Part shown: positions 34,960 through 46,960 of the stretch, piece by piece
Layout: the number at the start of each line of letters is the position of its first letter
Numbering within the stretch: position 1 is the first letter of the stretch
Assembly: GCA_024362935.1 (NCBI GenBank)
Contig: JANCRA010000174.1
Coordinates: 530,356 to 594,355 of the forward strand
Direction: 5' to 3'
Length of the DNA: 64,000 nt
Source of the DNA: Setophaga petechia
Lineage: Eukaryota > Chordata > Aves > Passeriformes > Parulidae
The notes under the pieces: generated by a model
What the model was told of the DNA's origin: nothing
Databases searched by the model: none
What the model saw: only the letters and a program-made list of their open reading frames with translations
Translations under genes and position numbers: made by a program

Positions 34960-35410
34960 ACATGAGGATCTCAGCTGCGCCCGTTCTGAGGGGAACCGCG
35001 CGCGGCGATGAGTGAGGGGGTGCTCCGAGGGGGAATGGAAAAATCAGAGCTGGACCCCGCGTGGGAGCAATGCGCCGAGGTGCTGACAGCTTAATGAATA
35101 ACTTGACTGTTATGACAGTAGGACACCTTGCAGTTCCAAGAGCAAATATTTGAAATCGTATGCAATGCAGGAAATGTAGAAATGTATGGGGAGAGCACGC
35201 GGCTCGCCCCTCTCGCCAACAGATGGGCCGTGTTTTCACTTCAGAGCTTTTCTTCTCTGCAGTCCTGACTTACCGGGGGTGAGAGTGAATCCACGGCTTG
35301 CAACTGATGACATAAAATGGAGCAGTGTATTAAAATCCCCTTTTTATGGTGGCCATATGGCTCAGGGGTTTTGGTAACAGTTAATTAAGAGATTTGCCTC
35401 TAGGCCCCCC
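34960..35410. promoter_or_regulatory. Candidate conserved non-coding block
   Basis: Non-repetitive, with retained CpGs (AACCGCGCGCGGCGATG near 34995), two MEIS-type TGACAG cores around 35090-35120, TTAATGAATAAC, an E-box CATATG at 35354-35359 and palindromic TTAATTAA at 35381-35388. The motif density and lack of any frame or repeat suggest regulatory DNA. Conservation is untested. Confidence 0.28.
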
Positions 35411-37598
35411 CCTCCAAAGCTCCTTCTTCTCCCGTTGCTGCTCTTGCCAGTCTATGTGGGAAAAATGGGGGTTAAAGGATGGATCTTTATGGATTTAGCT
35501 ACACAAAAAAGAATTAAAATAGATATTCTGCTCTTCTACATTGTCATTTGCATCTCCTGAAACTTCAGTCAATTATGGAGGTAAAACCTTTTTTTTTTTG
35601 TCTAAAATAAATTTTAGAGGTGACATTAAAACGGGGAATTTGGGAGGATCTGGAAATTCCAGTTCGTGCCATGTATCAGTTTTGGGGACCTGGAGGCTCC
35701 CTGGTCCAGGTTTATTTGTCCTGATCCCATAATTCCTCATCATCCCCTATCACAGGTAAAACCAGCAGCCCCCTCCTAGAGAAATGGACTTGATCTCATC
35801 AAGAGTTACTTTTATTCTCTCTTGAGAATGGTTGGGAATTCTAAAAATCCACAGAGTTTGTGATTTTTCTGAATGATCAGTGGGTGATTATTAACTTTTG
35901 CAGACAGCTCAGACTTTGAACCCAATTTTCTCCTTTAAAAGCAACTTCTTGATATGCAAGGAACCTGTTGGGATGTTTTCATTATGGAATCAATCCCCTC
36001 TCCAGCATCCTGTCCTAGGAAATTCTGTTTATTTTTATTTTAGCCATTGGTAGGCTGCATAAGGAACATGATATTTGCTCTGTTTCCAGTAAACAGCTCC
36101 TCAGGAGAGCTTTGTTAATGTTATCTATTAAAAAAAACCAACCCCAACCAACCAAACCACTGAGTCTGGGAGCTGGAGGCAGCTGATTATTTAAAGCAGC
36201 TGAAAGAAAAGTCTGATTGACAGGAGGAAAAGTGAAATGATGGAACTCCTCTGAAAGTTAGGGAATTAATGGGAAGAAACACGAGTTGGTGATTGTAAAC
36301 AAGCGCTGAAGGAATTTTAAGCTGATTCAACTGAAGGGAATAATTTTGGGGAATGGATTTTCATTATTTGAATGGAATTCAGAAAAAAATTGATAATAAA
36401 GAGAAAGAAATTGACAAGAAAGAGAAATCATTTAAGAATTAATAGAATCGAAGCAATAATAAATAGAATTAGTGCAGGAGGTTTGATTAAAGCAGATCTC
36501 TGCCTGGTTTAACTTTCATTTCCTGCTTTTGCCCACATCTCCCAGTCCATCGTTTGGAACTCAGCTCTCCAGCCCCACATCCAGGATTTCCTTGGGGAAG
36601 GATTGGTCCAGCCCAAGCATTTCGGGGGAGCCTGGCAAGGTAATTGTGTGCTGCAGCTGTCAGGACTAATCACTCCATGGAAAGCAGGCCCCAGCAGCCG
36701 TGGTAGCCCCAGGGCAAGCAAAATATCAATTGGGCTACAAATCAAGAGAGCAGCATCCTCCTGGCCCATGAATCAGGGAAATGAGACGAGCAATTCAAGT
36801 GCTAAGTCAACATGGGCTGTGTAAACAGCACTTTGGAGAGGGGATTGCAGGGATTTGCTGCACAAAAGGCAGCTGGGAAGGAGAAGGAGAGCACATGGAT
36901 GTTGGACAAATTAATTGGGGGAAAATAGCCACAGTTCTGAGGCCTGTACAGGAATTCCAGCTCAGGGTTGGATCTGCTTTGGTGTCAATTTTTTTAATAA
37001 AAGCTTTCATGCTTCATTTTTATTCATTTGGTCACAGATCTGAATCATAATATAATATTCTAGGTTCCACTTGAACTCGATTTTATTCAGACTTTGGTTG
37101 TCTGTACACAGATTGATTTACAGGCCAAACACCTGGAATCAGCTTTGCAGGGAAGAGCCCTCTAAGCAGGAAAATCCTTGTGACAGTGAGCTGACAGATG
37201 GAACTTGGCTTTTTTGCCTGAATTTTTCCACCCTCTCATCCCAAATTCCCATTTCAGAGCATGAATCCAAACCAGAGGAAAGCTGCAAGGTAAATCCTGG
37301 GAATTTCCAGCAGCAGAAAGGTGAGGAGCTGTACAAAGCAGCAGAGGAGAATTCCCAGCAGGTCAAGTGGGATTAGCTGGCCAAAAAAGACTAAAAATAA
37401 GGAAAATTGGGCAACATCAAAATCAGTACAGCAACCTCTCTGTGAGTTCAGGTGTCTCCAAGCTGTGGGAGCTCCTGCCCTCATCCAGACCCTTTCCAGG
37501 GAATTCTGGAGGCAGTGACATGGCCCAGAGGAGAGCAGGGTGAGATGGGCCACATCTGCCACCACTTTAGAGGGAGATCTTTCTGAGAAGAATTTTAT
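35411..37598. other. Unique DNA with a second PBX-MEIS site
   Basis: No gene is supported. An exact TGATTGACAG lies at 36214-36223. Overlapping frames of 60-90 codons at 36509-37376 on both strands have no domain. Confidence 0.5.
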
Positions 37599-37918
37599 GG
37601 AATCATGGAATGGTTTGGGTTGGGAAGGAGAGGAAAGATCACCCAGTGCCACCCCTGCCATGGCAGGGTCACCTTTCACTGTCCCAGGTGGCTCCAGGCC
37701 CTGCCCAGCCTGGCCTTGGACACTGCCAGGGATCCAGGGGCAGCCACAGCTGCTCTGGGAATCCCATGCCAGCCCCTCTCCACCCTCACAGGGAGGAATT
37801 TTTCTCCACTATCCCATCTATCCCTGTCCCCTGCCAGTGGGAAGCCATTCCCTGTGTTCTATCCTCCAGCCTTGTGGAAATCCCTCTCTGGCCTCCTTGC
37901 AATCCCAGTTTGAGCACT
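37599..37918 (-). mobile_element. CR1 LINE fragment, 5'-truncated
   Basis: Starts GGAATCATGGAATGGTTTGG on the + strand and runs through CCTGCCATGGCAGGGTCACC, CCCAGCCTGGCCTTGGACAC and CCCTCACAGGGAGGAATTTT. This is the reverse complement of about 320 bases of a CR1 3' region. It is the longest CR1 piece here. The 234-codon plus frame crossing it (37610-38314) is antisense to the element and not a gene. Confidence 0.88.
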
Positions 37919-38174
37919 GAACACAGAACTGGAGGAAAAAGACCCAAAAAACTCAAACCCCAAGCTAATTCCAACCCAAAGCCAGCCAAGGATGATGTTC
38001 TGTGCATGAGTGGCTCTGTTCAGGCTGGGCCTGGGGCTGGAGTGCTGAGAAGGGGCAGCTCCTGCCCCAGTCCCCTCCTCCAGCTCCATCCGAGCCCCCT
38101 CATTCCCTCTCTCCTGCCTGGCTGGCATCAGGGGGGCCCTTTCAAGGCAAATATTGCCCTTCACTCACAGCTGT

Positions 38175-40140
38175 GGACTGGGCAGGTATCAGTTTGGGGC
38201 TTGTCTTATCTGCCACCTGTGCCAGGTCCCCACAAGGACTCTCCCAGCGGAGCGCTGGTAACGAGATTTATGAATCACCATTTTCACCCCTTTTCGCTGA
38301 TATCTGGTCATTAAAAGAATTGAATTATTATTCAATTAATTGAATAATTAGCTCTGCAAAGAGGACATGGAAATTGTCTTATTGTTGTGATGGATTGTGC
38401 AAGGCCTTGTCGTAACAGAGAGAAATAATTTGAAATATAAGATAATCGATATTAAGCATCCCCAAATACACACATGGGTATCTCTCCCAAGATGCCCACA
38501 CACTCTCCCTGTGGGGCAGAGGAGGGGCACAGCCCGTTTCTGTCTGGGCAGGTATCAGTTTGGGGCTTGTCTTATCTGCCATGTGTGCCAGGTCCCCGCG
38601 AGGGCTGTCCCGGCGGAGCGCTGATAACGGCATCCATGAATCGCCATTTTCACCCTTTTCCACTGATATCTGGTCATGAAAATAATTGAATTATTATTCA
38701 ATTAATTGAATAATTAAATAATTCAATTAATTGACTAATTAGCTCTGCAAAGAGGACATGGGAACTTATTGTTGTGGTGGATTTTGCAAGGCCTTGAGGT
38801 AACAGAGACAAATCAGCTGAAATAATAATCGATCTTAAGCATCCCCAAAGACACACCCGGGTATCTCTCCCAAGATGCCCACACACACTCCCCGTGGGGC
38901 AGAGGAGGGGCACAGCCCGTTTTTGTCTGGGCAGGTATCAGTTTGGGGCTTGTCTTATCTGCCACCTGTGCCAGGTCCCCGCAAGGGCTGTCCCGGCGGA
39001 GCGCTGATAACGGGATCCATGAATCGCCATTTTCACCCCTTTTCGCTGATATCTGGTCATTAAAATAATTGAATTATTATTCAGTTAATTGACTAATTAG
39101 CTCTGCAAAGAGGACATGGCAACTTATTGTGGTGGATTGTGCAAGGCCTGGAGGTAACAGAGAGAAATAATTTGAAATAATAAATAATCGATCTTAAGCA
39201 TCCCCAAATACACACATGGGTATCTCTCCCAAGATGCCCACACACACTCCCCGTGGGGCAGAGGAGGGGCACAGCCCGTTTCTGTCTGGGCAGGTATCAG
39301 TTTGGGGCTTGTCTTATCTGCCATGTGTGCCAGGTCCCCGCGAGGGCTGTGCCGGCGGAGCGCTGATAACGGGATCCATGAATCGCCATTTTCACCCCTT
39401 TTCCACTGATATCTGGTCATGAAAATAATTGAATTATTATTCAATTAATTGAATAATTAAATAATTCAATTAATTGACTAATTAGCTCTGCAAAGAGGAC
39501 ATGGGAACTTATTGTTGTGGGGGATTGTGCAAGGCCTTGAGGTAACAGAGACAAATCAGCTGAAATAATAATCGATCTTAAGCATCCCCAAATACACACA
39601 TGGGTATCTCTCCCAAGATGCCCACACACACTCCCCATGGGGCAGAGGAGGGGCACAGCCCGTTTTTGTCTGGGCAGGTATCAGTTTGGGGCTTGTCTTA
39701 TCTGCCATGTGTGCCAGGTCCCTGCGAGGGCTGTCCTGGCAGAGCGCTGATAACGGCATCCATGAATCGCCATTTTCACCCCTTTTCCACTGATATCTGG
39801 TCATTAAAATAATTGAATTATTATTCAATTAATTGACTAATTAGCTCTGCAAAGAGGACATGGGAGCTGTCTTGTTGTGATGGATTGTGCAAAGCCTTGA
39901 GGTAACAGAGAGAAATAATTTGAAATAATAAATAATCGATATTAAGTATCCCAAAGACACACATGGGTATCTCTCCCAAGATGCCCACACACACTCCCCA
40001 TGGGGCAGAGGAGGGGCACAGCCCGTTTCTGTCTGGGCAGGTATCAGTTTGGGGCTTGTCTTATCTGCCATGTGTGCCAGGTCCCCGCGAGGGCTGTCCC
40101 GGCGGAGCGCTGATAAGGGATCCATGAATTGCCCTTTTCA
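38175..40140. repeat. Six-copy array with alternating ~362/383-bp units
   Basis: GGGCAGGTATCAGTTTGGGG begins at 38180, 38546, 38929, 39288, 39672 and 40035, with intervals 366, 383, 359, 384, 363. The longer units carry an extra GAATAATTAAATAATTCAAT block, so the array is built of A-B dimers. Each unit has TTATCTGCCA, GCTGATAACGG, a TGATATCTGG word, a self-complementary ATTCAATTAATTGAAT, and AATCGAT near the 3' side. The sixth copy stops near 40140 in CpG-rich unique DNA. Recurrent frames of 60-106 codons, one per unit, are shadows. Confidence 0.95.
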
Positions 40141-40984
40141 GCCCCGCGCGCCGTGGGCAGCCAAGCTTTATCTGCAGCCTCGAGGAAGGAAAAGCAGAAA
40201 CCAGCTAAAAGCCTTTCTTTCCCCCCGTTCTCTGATGTTCTGGAAGGCACTTTGGGAGATTAATATTGCGGCGGGGCCCTCCTCCTCCTTCCCCTATCCC
40301 CCAAAATCCCCGCACGACCGAGTGTGCTGATAAACTTCAAAATAAAAACAGATGTGGCAGGAAGAATGATTTATGGACTCCCCCATGTGCTCCTGTTTCT
40401 ACGTAATGCCAGGGGTTTGGGGCTTTTTTTTTTTGGTTGATTGTCCACTTAGAATTATTCAATCTATTCCTGCTTCTAAATATGAGCAGGAAGAGAGGTG
40501 GGAACAACACCCAGAGCTAAAAAAATGGGTGTGAGGAGAGTGGAGCACTGCAGAAATGGGGTGGGAAGTGCCAGAAATCCAAAGTGGCGGCTGCACATCA
40601 CAGATGGGAAAAAACGGGGAAAGGAAGGAAGAGAAAGGGGAAAAAACTCCAGGAAGTTGTTGGGAAATCAATTAAATTTAAAAATTGCAAAAAATAAGCT
40701 CTGTGTTGGTCAATGAACAACAAGTGAATGGAACTGGGACATGTGGGAGTGAGGGAGAAAATGCAGTGAAAAAAAATAAATTGGAGATGTGAAGATAAGA
40801 AATGAGATCCATTCCAGGATCTTCCAGCTCTTCCCAGTCACAGGTGAAGACATAAAAATGTGTTTGGAGAAGCTTGGAGCTCAAACTAAGCAGGGAAATG
40901 AGGTTTGGGAGCATAAATTCATCTTTTTGAACAATCTTGGGATAGTTGTAATTTGGAAAGCTTCACTTTAGATGTCTTAAATGG
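40141..40984. other. Unique DNA between array and diverged copy
   Basis: Starts in a CpG-bearing block (CCCCGCGCGCCGTGGGCAG) and continues as unique sequence. No gene recognised. Confidence 0.5.
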
Positions 40985-41185
40985 GAGCTGATAACACTAA
41001 TTACTGATATCAGGTCATTAAAATCTGCAATAAATAATTAGGTCTGAAAAGAGCAGATGGGAATTGTCTTATTGTTGTGTTGGGTTGTGCAAGGCCTTGA
41101 GGTAACACAGAGAAATCAGATAAAATATAAAAGAATTGATATTAAGCATCCCCAAAGACATGCATGGATATCTCCATCAGTGCTC
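40985..41185. repeat. Diverged single copy of the 38-40 kb repeat unit
   Basis: GCTGATAACACTAATTACTG, then ATCAGGTCATTAAAA, TTGTCTTATTGTTGTGTTGG, GTGCAAGGCCTTGAGGTAAC, GATATTAAGCATCCCC and GGATATCTCCATCAG. These follow the unit of the array in order, with more substitutions than the array copies have among themselves. The GGGCAGG...TCCCGGCGGAGC part is missing. Confidence 0.88.
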
Positions 41186-41984
41186 AGGTAAATAATTAAT
41201 AATTAAGTGTAAAAAAGATATTTTGGTGGAGAAGAGAGGCTTGAACTTGGGGGAATGCTCATCCCGAGCCGCGCTGGTGGTGCTGGAGCAGCCCCCGTGC
41301 GTTTCTGCCTTTCTAGCGGTTCATGCCTGTTTTCACTCAAGTGTTTATTTCTATAAACAGACCTAACCTTAGAAAACAATATAATGACATCCTTCCTGGG
41401 GGAGCAGGGGGGCAGGAGTTTCCTCCAATTCCTCCCGAGCGTTTCCGCCGGGTTTTGATTTTCAATAATGCGAGGGGTAAACGGCCGCTTTTGAACTCTG
41501 CCCTCTGCCCTTTTTATTTGGCAACCTGGGCAAAGATCAAGCCCAGAGTCAAAAGTGTCAGCAAAAATGGCTGGGATTTGGGAGTGCTTCCCTTTAGGAA
41601 AGGCCTCGTGATTATGTTTACAGAATTCATTACAAACTCGGGGCCCAGATTAAAAGCAAATGTCTAAGTGTCCTGTGGGGAATTGCAGGCTTGGGGATGC
41701 AGCTTCCGAGGGATTTGTGGGATCTGGAGGGGTTGGGAGCACCCCCAGGAAAAAAAGGGGTGCTGGAGGTGAGGTGGGGATGTGGGGTCATTGAATGCAC
41801 TGGAGGTAAAAGTGAGGAAAAAAGGCAAAAAAACCCCAAACTTTTGCCACTTTAAAACCAAGACTAAGAATGCAGGATGGAGCAGCTCAAAGTGGAGGCA
41901 CAGCTCTGGAAATATCAGATCATGGAGGAATCCCTGGTGAGGGGAAACCAATCCTGGCATGAAACTGGGACAGTCCAAGGCAGA
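41186..41984. other. Unique DNA, no gene seen
   Basis: A 114-codon plus frame (41323-41667) has mixed composition but no known domain. CpGs and TAAT words near 41320-41480 might mark regulatory DNA. Neither can be settled here. Confidence 0.45.
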
Positions 41985-42760
41985 GAGATGTCACCAGAAA
42001 ATGTTGAAACCAGCATGGTATCAAAATCTGCACTTCTAAAGCAGAGAGTTGTCACCAGAAAATGTTGAGACCAGCATGGTATCAAAATCTTCATTTCTAA
42101 ACCAGAGATTTCACCAGAAAATGTTGAAACCACCACTTTACCAAAATCTGCACTTTAAAACAGAGATTTCACCAGAAATTGTTGAAAACAGCATAGTATC
42201 AAAATCTACATTTCTAAAACAGAGATTTCGCCAGAAAATGTTGAAACCAGCTTGGTGTCAAAATCTGCATTTCTAAACCAGAGATTTCACCAGAAAATGT
42301 TGAAACCAGCACGTTATTAAAATCTGCACTTTTAAAACAGAGATTTCACCAGAAATTGTTGAAAACAGTCTGATATCAAAATCTGTACCTCTAAAACAGA
42401 GAGATTTCACCAGAAAATGTTGAAAACAGCATGGTATCAAAATCTACATTTCTAAAACAGAGATTTCACCAGAAAATGTTGAAACCAGCAGTTTATCAAA
42501 ATCTACACTATTAAAACAGAGAGATGTCACCAGAAAATTTTGAAACCAGCACTTTACCAAAATCTGCACCTCTAAACCAGAGATTTCACCAGAAAATGTT
42601 GAAACCAGTACTTTATCAAAATCTGCACTTCTAAAACAGAGAGATTTCACCAGAAGATGTTGAAACCAGCTTGGTATCAAAATCTGCACCTCAAAAGACA
42701 GAGAGATTTCACCACAACATTCTGAAAACAGCATTTTATCAAAATCTGCACTTTCAGCCT
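41985..42760. repeat. ~60-bp minisatellite, 13 copies
   Basis: The unit is CAGAGATTTCACCAGAAAAT then GTTGAAACCAGCATGGTATC and AAAATCTGCATTTCTAAAA. The GTTGAAA core recurs every 57-61 bases from about 42003 to 42720. Frames on both strands (FSGEISGLE, HQKMLKPA) are repeat products. Confidence 0.95.
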
Positions 42761-43639
42761 CATTCTCAACACATGGAAGAGCCATTTAACAGCACAAAAG
42801 GGCAAAGCAGCTCCAGAGTTATTTATTCCCCAATTCCATCCCAAGGCAGCAGATGAATTTTGCCATCCCACCTGCTGCTCCTGGTGCACCAAGGCCTCTG
42901 TGCCTTGGCTCAGGTGGGTGCTCCAGGAGTGCCACAGCCCTGTGGGTCATGGAATGGCATTTTTCATTCTGAAAAAATGAAAAATGAACATGAAAAATCC
43001 TGAAAAATCCTCCTCTGAAGGAGGATCTGGGAACACCAGAGAGGCAAATAATTCAAACAGGTCTCTTTTCTGCTGCAAGAAGAGGGTAATTGCTGCTGAC
43101 AGGGCTCCTCTGCAGCAGTGGGGGCTCAGGAAGAGCTGGAAACCATCTCAGAGCTGATTAACCCGAGGTGTTATCACAGGCAGCCCCTCTCCACATCCAG
43201 CATCAGCCTCAGGGAGCTGCTGGGTATTCACTGATTTGGGATGGGATGAGGAGGAAGTGGCTGAAAAGCAAATTGTTTGAAGTTGGTTCCTGAAATGGCT
43301 GGAGATAACTTGAAGGGGTTTTTTTTGGTTATTACTATTTTTTGTTTTAAGTATTTTTTTGGTTTTAATTAATTTTTTTGTTATAACTGTTTCCATGCAG
43401 AGTTATTTGTGACAGGACTTGGGAAATCAAAAGTTCTTTTAATTTTTTATAGGATGTCAGTGGTGAAGGCAGAGTTATTCCCAGTGCTTGGAATCCTTTG
43501 GAACAAAACTGCTTTGGGTATCCCTGACAAGCCTGACACAGGGAATGTCCTGAAAAACCCCTTGGAATTTCCTTAATTACTGATTAGCCTCTTGGAATTT
43601 CCTTCATTACTGGTATCAGTAATTGCCTTAATTACTGAG
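42761..43639. other. Unique DNA, no gene seen
   Basis: Unique sequence with a T-rich run at 43318-43385. No gene or element recognised. Confidence 0.5.
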
Positions 43640-43785
43640 ATCAGAGAACCACAGGTTTGGGTTGGAAAGGACCTTAAAATTCATCTCATCCCCTGCCATG
43701 GTCAGGGACACCTTCCACCATCCCAGGGTGCTCCAAACCCACCCAGCCTGGCCTGGGACAATTCCAGGGATGGGAAAACCACCAG
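43640..43785 (-). mobile_element. CR1 LINE 3'-end fragment
   Basis: CACAGGTTTGGGTTGGAAAG, ACCTTAAAATTCATCTCATC, CCTGCCATGGTCAGGGACAC and CACCCAGCCTGGCCTGGGAC in order: the reverse complement of a CR1 3' region. It is cut off at an A-rich run on the right. Confidence 0.85.
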
Positions 43786-45314
43786 GTCTAACAAAAAAAA
43801 AATAATCTAAATAAAAAATAATGCTAATTTCCATGCTTAAATTCCTTGGTACAATTCCTAAGAACCACTGATCGACGTGGCACTGAAGCATCACCTCCAT
43901 CTGGATTTTCCTCCAATTTGTGCCAAAAATCTCTCCCCATTTCCCCCAATTTAGCAACTTCAGCGTTGCCTTGGACATTTTTGGTTTCATTTTTGCAAAA
44001 TGGGCAATGGCAGAGCCCTGGGGGCTCTTGAATGGGTCACTCATCCAGCAGGGCCCCGGGCTGGGGCTGCCTGGTCTCTGTGGGCTGTTCCTGCTCTCCC
44101 CAGAGCTGCTGGAAATGCCCAACAATTTCCAGGGATATCTTTGGGTTTCACTCCAGCCTGGCTGTCAGACTCTGTGTATTTTTCCAACGTCAAGCAGGTT
44201 TTAAGATGGAGGAAGGAGATAATGGGGATGATAAAAAGGCTGGAGCAATTTAAAGGTAGCTTTTAAAACATTATACATTGCACGGGAGAATTGACTTTTC
44301 CCCCAAATTTGCAGCAGAACACGTGTTCAGAGTGGGCCAGGAGCAGATTTTCATAAAGAAAATAAATGTGAGCATGTCCCAACTGCACATGAGCAACACC
44401 CACCCCACCGTGTGCTGCTGCATTTTTGTTGGTTTTATTTTTATTTTTTTTTTCCTCTCTCCAAGGCGTATTTTCAACTTTCTTTTCTATCAGCTTGTAA
44501 AACATGATTTTTATTCTTCCTTTAATGGCCTGGGCTAATTACTCCCGGTGACCTTTGACCTTCAAGTGCCTTCATTTATGGTAGCACATTCCTTTCAACA
44601 GAAACATATTGGGTTTTTTTACAGGGTGCTGATGCCTGGCCTGGCAGCCCAAAGCTCCAAATCCAACAGCATCCATGGAACAGCCTGGGCTGGGAGCCAA
44701 AAGCATCCTCCAGCTTTCTCCTAAACATTTTCAAGGTTTCACCTGAGCAGAAATGCCCAGTTTTCATCCCATGTTTAAGATTCTGATGCTGATTTGTGGG
44801 GGAAAATGGCTAAATTTGGAAAATTGGGAAGGCACGGCAATGGAGCAAAGATTAAAAAAATCTGGTACAAAAATCCCTGAATGTCCAAGGCCAGCTTGGA
44901 GAATCCTGGAATAGTGGAAGGTGTTCCTGCCCGTGGCAAGGGGTGGAAAAAATGAGTTTTAAGGTCCCTTCAAGCCCAAACCATTCCGTGATTCCCTTGG
45001 TTTCATGCACCAAATTTCAGTGACACAACACATTGTAATCTCATTTAGTGAGGGATCCCTGAGTTATTTCCACTCATTATCACACTATAGGGAAGACTTG
45101 GAGTGCTCATCCCTTCCCCAAACAGAATTCTGCTCCTGAGGATTTAATATCCAGGCAGAAGAAAAAAAAATAAAACATTTTTAAAAATGTAAAAAATAAA
45201 AATAAAAATAATTAAAAAATTTAAAAAAACAGGCATGGCCTAAGGTTAATCCCAAAACTAGAACTCAGCAAGAATATTCTGCTGGAAACACAAAGGACTT
45301 CCAAAAAAATGCAT
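43786..45314. other. Unique DNA around a CR1 remnant
   Basis: No gene is supported. Overlapping frames at 43628-44266 on both strands run through the CR1 remnants. AT-rich run at 45160-45235. Confidence 0.5.
44884..44995 (+). mobile_element. CR1 LINE 3'-end fragment
   Basis: CCAAGGCCAGCTTGGAGAAT, GGTGTTCCTGCCCGTGGCAA, TTTAAGGTCCCTTCAAGCCC and AAACCATTCCGTGATTCCC follow the CR1 3' end in the forward direction. The TGATTC end is intact. Confidence 0.82.
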
Positions 45315-45479
45315 GGAATTAAAAAAATTAAATCCAGAATCCTGAAGGATTGTGTACAAACGAGGAATCAGGGGTGGGCTCATGGCTGGGGAAATTGGAA
45401 TTAAAAAAATTAAATCCAGAATCTTGAAGGATTGTGTACAAACAAGGAATCAGGGGTGGGCTCATGGCTGGGGAAACTG
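45315..45479. repeat. Tandem duplication of 82 bp
   Basis: Two copies of a block starting GGAATTAAAAAAATTAAATC and ending CATGGCTGGGGAAA differ at only a few positions. This indicates a recent duplication. Confidence 0.93.
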
Positions 45480-45889
45480 GGTGGGTTGAACGTTGTTCTT
45501 TGTGTCTTAACCTCTCTTGGAGGTTAAAAATCTTGGACAAATTGCTCAAAATTTGCAACTGGAAATTGCTGAACCTTCTGGCCTAATTCAGAAAATCACA
45601 GGAGCGCCAGATTAACACAAAATTTAAATCTGTTCAGAAAGATTCTTGTGCACAGGTCGGAGCTGAGGGGAAGAGCTGAACTGGGGTTCCTGTCCCAGAT
45701 ATTTTTTTATATAAAAACCTCGTGTGGGGAGGAGCAGGAACATTGAACACATCAAAACTGCTGAAATGCTGCTCCAAGCAGAGGCAAACCCGGCCAGAAA
45801 CTTTCTGAGTGGATGGGATGCAGTGCAAAAAAAGAGAATTATTCTTTGTCAATCACCATTTACCCTGAAACTGCCAAGCAAACCCAAAA

Positions 45890-46497
45890 ATGGTTTTTTT
45901 GGGTATTTTTTTGTGTGTGTCTGTGTGTGTTTTTTTGTTGTTTTGTTTTAGATTTGGGATTTTTTTTGTGGTTGTTGGTTTTTTGTTTTGGTTTTTTGGG
46001 GTTTTTGAGGGGGTTGTATTTTTTTGTTTTGTTTTGTTTTTTTATGTTTGGTTTTGGGTTTTTTCTTGGTTTTTTTTATATGTTTGTTTGGGTTTTTGGG
46101 TTTTTTTTTGTTGTTCTTTTTGTGGGTTTTGTTTGTTTGTTTGTTTCTGGCTTTTTGGGGGGTTTTTTTGGTTGGTTTTTCTCTTGGTTTTCTTTTGGGG
46201 TTTTTTGTTTTTTTTTTTGGTTTGGTTTTTTTGGTTTGTTTTTTTGGGGGGTTTTTGGGGGTTTTTTGGGTTTTTTTGGGGGGTTTTTTTTGGGTTTTTT
46301 TTTTTTGTTTTTTTTTTTTTGTTTTGTTTTTTTTTTTTTGTTTGTTTTTTGTGGTTTTTCTTTTTGTGGTTTTTTTTGTGGTTTTTTTTGTTTTGGTTTT
46401 TTTTGTGGGTTTTTTTTTGGTTTTTTTTTTGTTTTTTGTTTTTTGTTTGTTTTGTGGGGTTTTTTTGGTTTTTTTTTTGTTTTTTGGGTTTTTTTTC
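45890..46497. repeat. T/G-only low-complexity tract with a G-quadruplex motif
   Basis: About 600 bases with almost no A or C on the + strand: T-runs broken by G-runs. The run at 46246-46283 reads G6 T5 G5 T6 G3 T7 G6, which meets the canonical four-tract G-quadruplex rule. Hydrophobic plus frames of up to 236 codons (F, G, V, L, W only) and lysine-rich minus frames are artefacts of composition. There is no TTAGGG telomere repeat. Confidence 0.95.
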
Positions 46498-46729
46498 CAG
46501 AGATGCCCTCAATTGAACACTGAAACAAGACGAGGAAGAACCCCCCAGAAAATGAATGTACTCCAAGGTGTTTTGCAGTAGTTACATGGTTCCCCCGATA
46601 AGCCTTTAAGCTTTTGGGTTATTTTTCTTGGGTCTTTTTTTGGGTTTTCCCTCCCTCCCCTGCTCTCAGAGCGAGCCCATTTACCCGCTCCGTTGTCAAC
46701 GCATCTGGACATCTTGTCAAAACAATCTA

Positions 46730-46960
46730 ATTTTACTTTGTAACTTTCTGACACCGGTATTTATTGCACCTGTCTCTGCTCATGATTTATGACTTGTCTG
46801 CTGAGTTTTACTCCGCAGCCCCGAGTTTACAATCGCAGATAAGTGAAGCGTTTGAAGTCCCGGCTGCAGATTTCGAGATGGAGATTTGTCTCCCCTCCTC
46901 CTCCAAAAAAATAAAAAAAGGAAATTAAGATGAGCGTTTTCACCCCTTTTTTCTGGGTGG
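46730..46960. promoter_or_regulatory. Candidate conserved non-coding block
   Basis: Unique DNA following the T/G tract, with ATTTATTGCACCTG, a posterior-HOX/CDX-type TTTATGAC at 46786-46793, AATCGCAGATAAGTG (GATA) and retained CpGs. No frame or repeat is present. Regulatory role is inferred from motifs only. Confidence 0.25.

Noticed and set aside
35351..35360. SRF CArG box at GGCCATATGG
   Set aside because: A CArG box needs six A/T between CC and GG; only four are present.
37610..38314. 234-codon plus frame
   Set aside because: Runs antisense through a CR1 fragment and into a tandem array; no domain.
46246..46283. Interstitial telomere repeat
   Set aside because: G/T-rich but contains no TTAGGG units.
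45813..46581. Open frames of 185-236 codons on the + strand and 150-174 on the - strand
   Set aside because: Made only of F, G, L, V, W, C or K, T, P, N, Q because the DNA is T/G-only. No real protein composition.
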